This document shows positions 42,820 through 45,345 of a stretch of DNA of 45,345 nucleotides, piece after piece. The DNA comes from Gammaproteobacteria bacterium (GTDB lineage Bacteria > Pseudomonadota > Gammaproteobacteria > Pseudomonadales > Cellvibrionaceae): assembly GCA_021151835.1 (NCBI GenBank), contig JAGKWO010000038.1, forward strand, positions 1 to 45,345, in the 5' to 3' direction. Position 1 is the stretch's first letter. Each line of letters opens with the position of its first letter. The notes below the pieces were generated by a model that saw nothing but the letters and a program-made list of their open reading frames with translations, ran no database searches and was not told where the DNA came from. Both the position numbers and the translations under genes were made by a program.

Positions 42820-43852
42820 TGCAAACACCAATGATAAAGCGGTCGCTACCAAACCGGCGTTGAAAATGCGCTATGTGGACCAGGCGGCGATTCTGTTGAT
42901 GTCGCTGGGTGAAGCTGACGCAGCAGAAATTCTCAAGCACATGGGCCCGAAAGAAGTACAGCGTATTGGCGCGGCCATGACGCAATTGCAAAATGTCCAG
43001 CAATCGGAAGTGCAAGCAGTGTTGGGAAATTTTCTGGATGAAGTGCGCACCTTAACCGGTCTCGGTGTCGGGGCGGATAATTATATTCGCAAAATGTTAG
43101 TGACGGCGCTGGGCGAAGATAAAGCCAATAGTTTGATTGACCGTATTTTAATCGGCGGCAACACCACCGGCCTGGATACACTTAAATGGATGGAAGCGCG
43201 TTCCGTCGCCGATATTATTCGCAACGAACACCCCCAGATCCAGGCCATTGTTATTGCTTATCTGGATGCGGACCAATCTGCGGAAATCATGGGTTATTTC
43301 CCTGAGAAAGTGCGCCTCGACATTATGATGCGCGTTGCATCGCTCGATACCGTCCAGCCCAGTGCCTTGCAAGAGTTGAACGATATCCTGGAAAAACAAT
43401 TCTCCGGTAACGCCGCATCGCAAACCAAAACCATGGGTGGTTACAAAGTGGCGGCGGAAATCATGAACAATCTCGATGGTTCTATCGAAGCAGAATTGAT
43501 GGAAGGCATTAAAGAGATTGATGAGGATATGGGTAACCAGATCCAGGATCTTATGTTCGTATTCGACAATCTCAAAGAAGTGGACGACCGTGGAATCCAG
43601 GCGCTGTTGCGCGAAGTTTCTTCCGATGTGCTGGTGGTTGCATTGAAAGGGGCCGACGACGAACTCAAAGAAAAAATCTTCAAAAATATGTCCAAACGCG
43701 CTGCGGAATTGTTGCGCGACGATCTGGAAACCAAACCGCCAATGCGCCTTGCCGATGTGGAGGCCGCACAAAAAGAAATTCTTATTACGGCGCGCCGCAT
43801 GGCCGATGCTGGCGAAATCATGTTGGGCGGCGGCGGCGATCAGATGGTCTAA
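42812..43852 (+). CDS. fliG: Flagellar motor switch protein FliG
   Basis: 346 residues from ATG 42812, overlapping fliF by 8 bases. FliG couples the rotor to the stators. QAAILLMSLGEADAAEILKH (FliF-binding domain), the middle-domain motif NEHPQIQAIVIAYLDADQSA (EHPQ) and the C-terminal torque helix ALKGADDELKEKIFKNMSKR with AAELLRDDLE are all present. Length is slightly above the family's roughly 330, with an N-terminal extension (TDANTNDKAVATKPAL). The charged residues that interact with MotA look conserved. Confidence 0.98.
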   Translation: MTDANTNDKAVATKPALKMRYVDQAAILLMSLGEADAAEILKHMGPKEVQRIGAAMTQLQNVQQSEVQAVLGNFLDEVRTLTGLGVGADNYIRKMLVTALGEDKANSLIDRILIGGNTTGLDTLKWMEARSVADIIRNEHPQIQAIVIAYLDADQSAEIMGYFPEKVRLDIMMRVASLDTVQPSALQELNDILEKQFSGNAASQTKTMGGYKVAAEIMNNLDGSIEAELMEGIKEIDEDMGNQIQDLMFVFDNLKEVDDRGIQALLREVSSDVLVVALKGADDELKEKIFKNMSKRAAELLRDDLETKPPMRLADVEAAQKEILITARRMADAGEIMLGGGGDQMV

Positions 43853-43924
43853 TCCCTGATTGCGGGCTAATTGCCATTTGTTGTTGGCATCACGCGTTGT
43901 TGACGCTGTTGAGATTGAACGAGC

Positions 43925-44770
43925 ATGTCAGATTCCAATTTACCCAACCGTATTCCTGCCGAAGCGGTTGATCAAGCAACTGCCTGGATATTGCCGCCGG
44001 TAAGCGATAATGGGCGAGTGTTGTCTTCCGCTGAAAAAGAAGCGCGCGAACGGCGTGAGCGGTTGTTGCGCCGCGAACAGGAAAAAATTGAAACCGTAGA
44101 GATTGCTGTCGAAGAACAAGCGCCGCAAATAGGCATGACCGCGGAGGAAATGCAGGCTATTTTTGATACCGCTGAAAAAGACGGTTTTGAGCAAGGCCAT
44201 AAGGAAGGCTTTGCCAAAGGCAGCGCTGAAGGTTACGAAGCGGGGCGGCAGCAGGGGTTAAAAGAAATGCGCGCGCAATTGGTTGCCGAACAGCAACGCT
44301 TCCAGGCATTAACTAACGCATTGTTTAATCCGCTCACCGCGCAGGACGATGATATCGAGCATATGTTGCTCGACGTTATTTGCACGCTTACCCAAAGTGT
44401 GGTGCAACGCGAAGTACAAACGGATTCCTCACAAATTCTCGAGCTGGTTCGCAATGCCATAAGCGCATTGCCCGTTGGCAGTAAAAATATTCGGGTGTGT
44501 TTAAATCCGGATGATCTTGTCGCTATAGAAACTTACGCAACAGAACAACAGCTTGATTGGAAATTTTTTGGCGATACCGAATTACTACCCGGTGGTTGCC
44601 GTATAGAAACGCCGGAAAGCCGTGTGGATTTTTCGGTCTCTTCCCGTTTGCAAACCGTCTTGGAACAGTTCCTCACCAAACAATTGGCCGCGGGCGATGA
44701 CAGCGATGAAGGTGAATTATCGCTTCGCGATGAGGCTGTTATTTCCGCTGATTCCAATGACGATAAGTAG
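43925..44770 (+). CDS. fliH: Flagellar assembly protein FliH
   Basis: 281 residues from ATG 43925. FliH holds the export ATPase FliI in check and links it to the C-ring. The G-x3-G repeat is clear: FEQGHKEGFAKGSAEGYEAG (about 87-106), followed by the C-terminal V-ATPase-E-like domain (LLDVICTLTQSVVQREVQTD, SRVDFSVSSRLQTVLEQFL). The N-terminal part is charged and low in similarity, as is normal for FliH. It lies 72 bases after fliG and 6 before fliI. Confidence 0.94.
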   Translation: MSDSNLPNRIPAEAVDQATAWILPPVSDNGRVLSSAEKEARERRERLLRREQEKIETVEIAVEEQAPQIGMTAEEMQAIFDTAEKDGFEQGHKEGFAKGSAEGYEAGRQQGLKEMRAQLVAEQQRFQALTNALFNPLTAQDDDIEHMLLDVICTLTQSVVQREVQTDSSQILELVRNAISALPVGSKNIRVCLNPDDLVAIETYATEQQLDWKFFGDTELLPGGCRIETPESRVDFSVSSRLQTVLEQFLTKQLAAGDDSDEGELSLRDEAVISADSNDDK

Positions 44771-44776
44771 GTCGCC

Positions 44777-45345
44777 ATGTCCGAACGTCAATCCATAAGT
44801 TCGCGCTTGCGCGGCTATGCCCCACGCAAACCAACGTTTGCAGAGCCGCAAGCGGAAGGGCGAATTACGCGCGCCGTAGGCTTAACGCTCGAAGCGGTTG
44901 GCCTGAATGTTTCCGTCGGGCGCCAATGCGAAATTATCAATAGTGACAATCGCCGTATTGAAGCGGAGGTTGTGGGCTTTGCTGGCGATAAAGTGTTTTT
45001 AATGCCGATCAAACAGGTGGAAGGTTTGCAGCCCGGTGCGCGCGTCGTGCCGGTATCCTCCCAAATGGGGATGCGTGTTGGCCCCCAATTATTAGGGCGG
45101 GTAGTCAACGGTATTGGCCAGCCTTTGGATGGCAAAGGCCCGCTGGTTGGCGACGAATTCCTCGATTTTCATCCCCGCGCAATCAATCCCTTGCAACGCC
45201 ACCCGATCAGCGAACCACTGGATGTTGGTGTCCGTGCAATCAATGCCTTGATTACCGTGGGGCGCGGCCAGCGCCTCGGCCTGATGGCGGGTTCAGGGGT
45301 GGGTAAAAGTGTGCTTATGGGCATGATGACCCGTTTTACTACCGC
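44777..45345 (+). CDS. fliI: Flagellum-specific ATPase FliI (3' partial)
   Basis: The first 189 residues from ATG 44777, cut by the window edge. FliI is the hexameric ATPase of the flagellar type III export apparatus. The N-terminal beta barrel reads GRITRAVGLTLEAVGLNVSV and MPIKQVEGLQPGARVVPVSS, the entry to the catalytic domain is GRVVNGIGQPLDGKGPL, and the Walker A is MAGSGVGKSVLMGMM near 172-186. VGVRAINALITVGRGQRLGL is typical of this ATPase family. It starts 6 bases after fliH, and its normal length would be about 440-460. Confidence 0.97.
   Translation, partial: MSERQSISSRLRGYAPRKPTFAEPQAEGRITRAVGLTLEAVGLNVSVGRQCEIINSDNRRIEAEVVGFAGDKVFLMPIKQVEGLQPGARVVPVSSQMGMRVGPQLLGRVVNGIGQPLDGKGPLVGDEFLDFHPRAINPLQRHPISEPLDVGVRAINALITVGRGQRLGLMAGSGVGKSVLMGMMTRFTT

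Noticed and set aside
43148..43771. 207-codon minus-strand frame inside fliG
   Set aside because: Shadow of fliG codon usage; Phe/His-rich translation, and the plus-strand protein is a certain FliG.
1..45345. CRISPR arrays, tRNA or rRNA genes, transposases and integrases
   Set aside because: I looked for regular short repeats with spacers, cloverleaf-like sequences and transposase or recombinase motifs and saw none. The Rhs repeats are long, few and coding.

Overview
The window reads as chromosome of a polarly flagellated gammaproteobacterium, most likely a Cellvibrio-like member of the Cellvibrionaceae. This is inference from gene content (RapA, a DeaD-type helicase, NhaD, and fleSR next to fliEFGHI in the Pseudomonas/Cellvibrio order with sigma-54-like promoters); no rRNA or other species marker is present.

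Region 1 (1-6340) is an AT-rich, decaying polymorphic-toxin array. It opens with the 3' end of an Rhs/YD-repeat gene whose tip carries an aspzincin-like HExxH metallopeptidase signature, followed by a Sec-exported putative immunity protein. At least three displaced copies of the same Rhs core (B, C, D) follow in the same orientation. Each leads into a C-terminal tip and a candidate immunity gene and ends near a terminator-like hairpin. The gaps hold remnants, on the opposite strand, of a SymE-like toxin gene. B, C and D are frameshifted or scarred, but the immunity-like genes remain open. A fifth exported orphan (5586-6131) may be the relic of another cassette.

Region 2 (7090-14954) is one intact 2493-residue secreted SpvB/TcdB-like, FG-GAP and YD-repeat protein with an Rhs core and an unrecognised tip, followed two bases later by a small lipoprotein that is the obvious immunity candidate.

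Region 3 (15231-28025) is mostly housekeeping: an orphan lipoprotein, a 58-residue PLDc_N-type membrane peptide, a hexose-6-phosphate mutarotase, RapA, a TonB-like anchored protein with a terminator-like hairpin inside its reading frame, a DeaD/CsdA-type helicase with a long upstream gap, a YaiI-family protein, a possible nuclease-fold protein, a HIT protein, a CbiM-like membrane protein and an LtaS-like sulfatase-fold enzyme.

Region 4 (28048-36911) holds what may be an undescribed biosynthetic cluster. A methyltransferase and a GT4 glycosyltransferase (minus) diverge from a RibD-type reductase, an MDR dehydrogenase lacking the usual zinc cysteines, and a 6-pyruvoyl-tetrahydropterin-synthase homologue lacking the usual cysteine (plus). 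Beyond an NhaD antiporter lie an overlapping pair on the minus strand, a CDP-alcohol phosphatidyltransferase and an MprF/AglD-type membrane protein. The parts suggest a pteridine-like compound that is glycosylated, methylated or lipid-linked. Next to these is a GDT1/MneA-type manganese exporter gene behind a yybP-ykoY riboswitch.

Region 5 (37056-45345) is flagellar: sigma-54-like promoter, fleS, fleR, terminator, a small minus-strand gene, a second sigma-54-like promoter, then fliE, fliF, fliG, fliH and the start of fliI, cut by the window edge.
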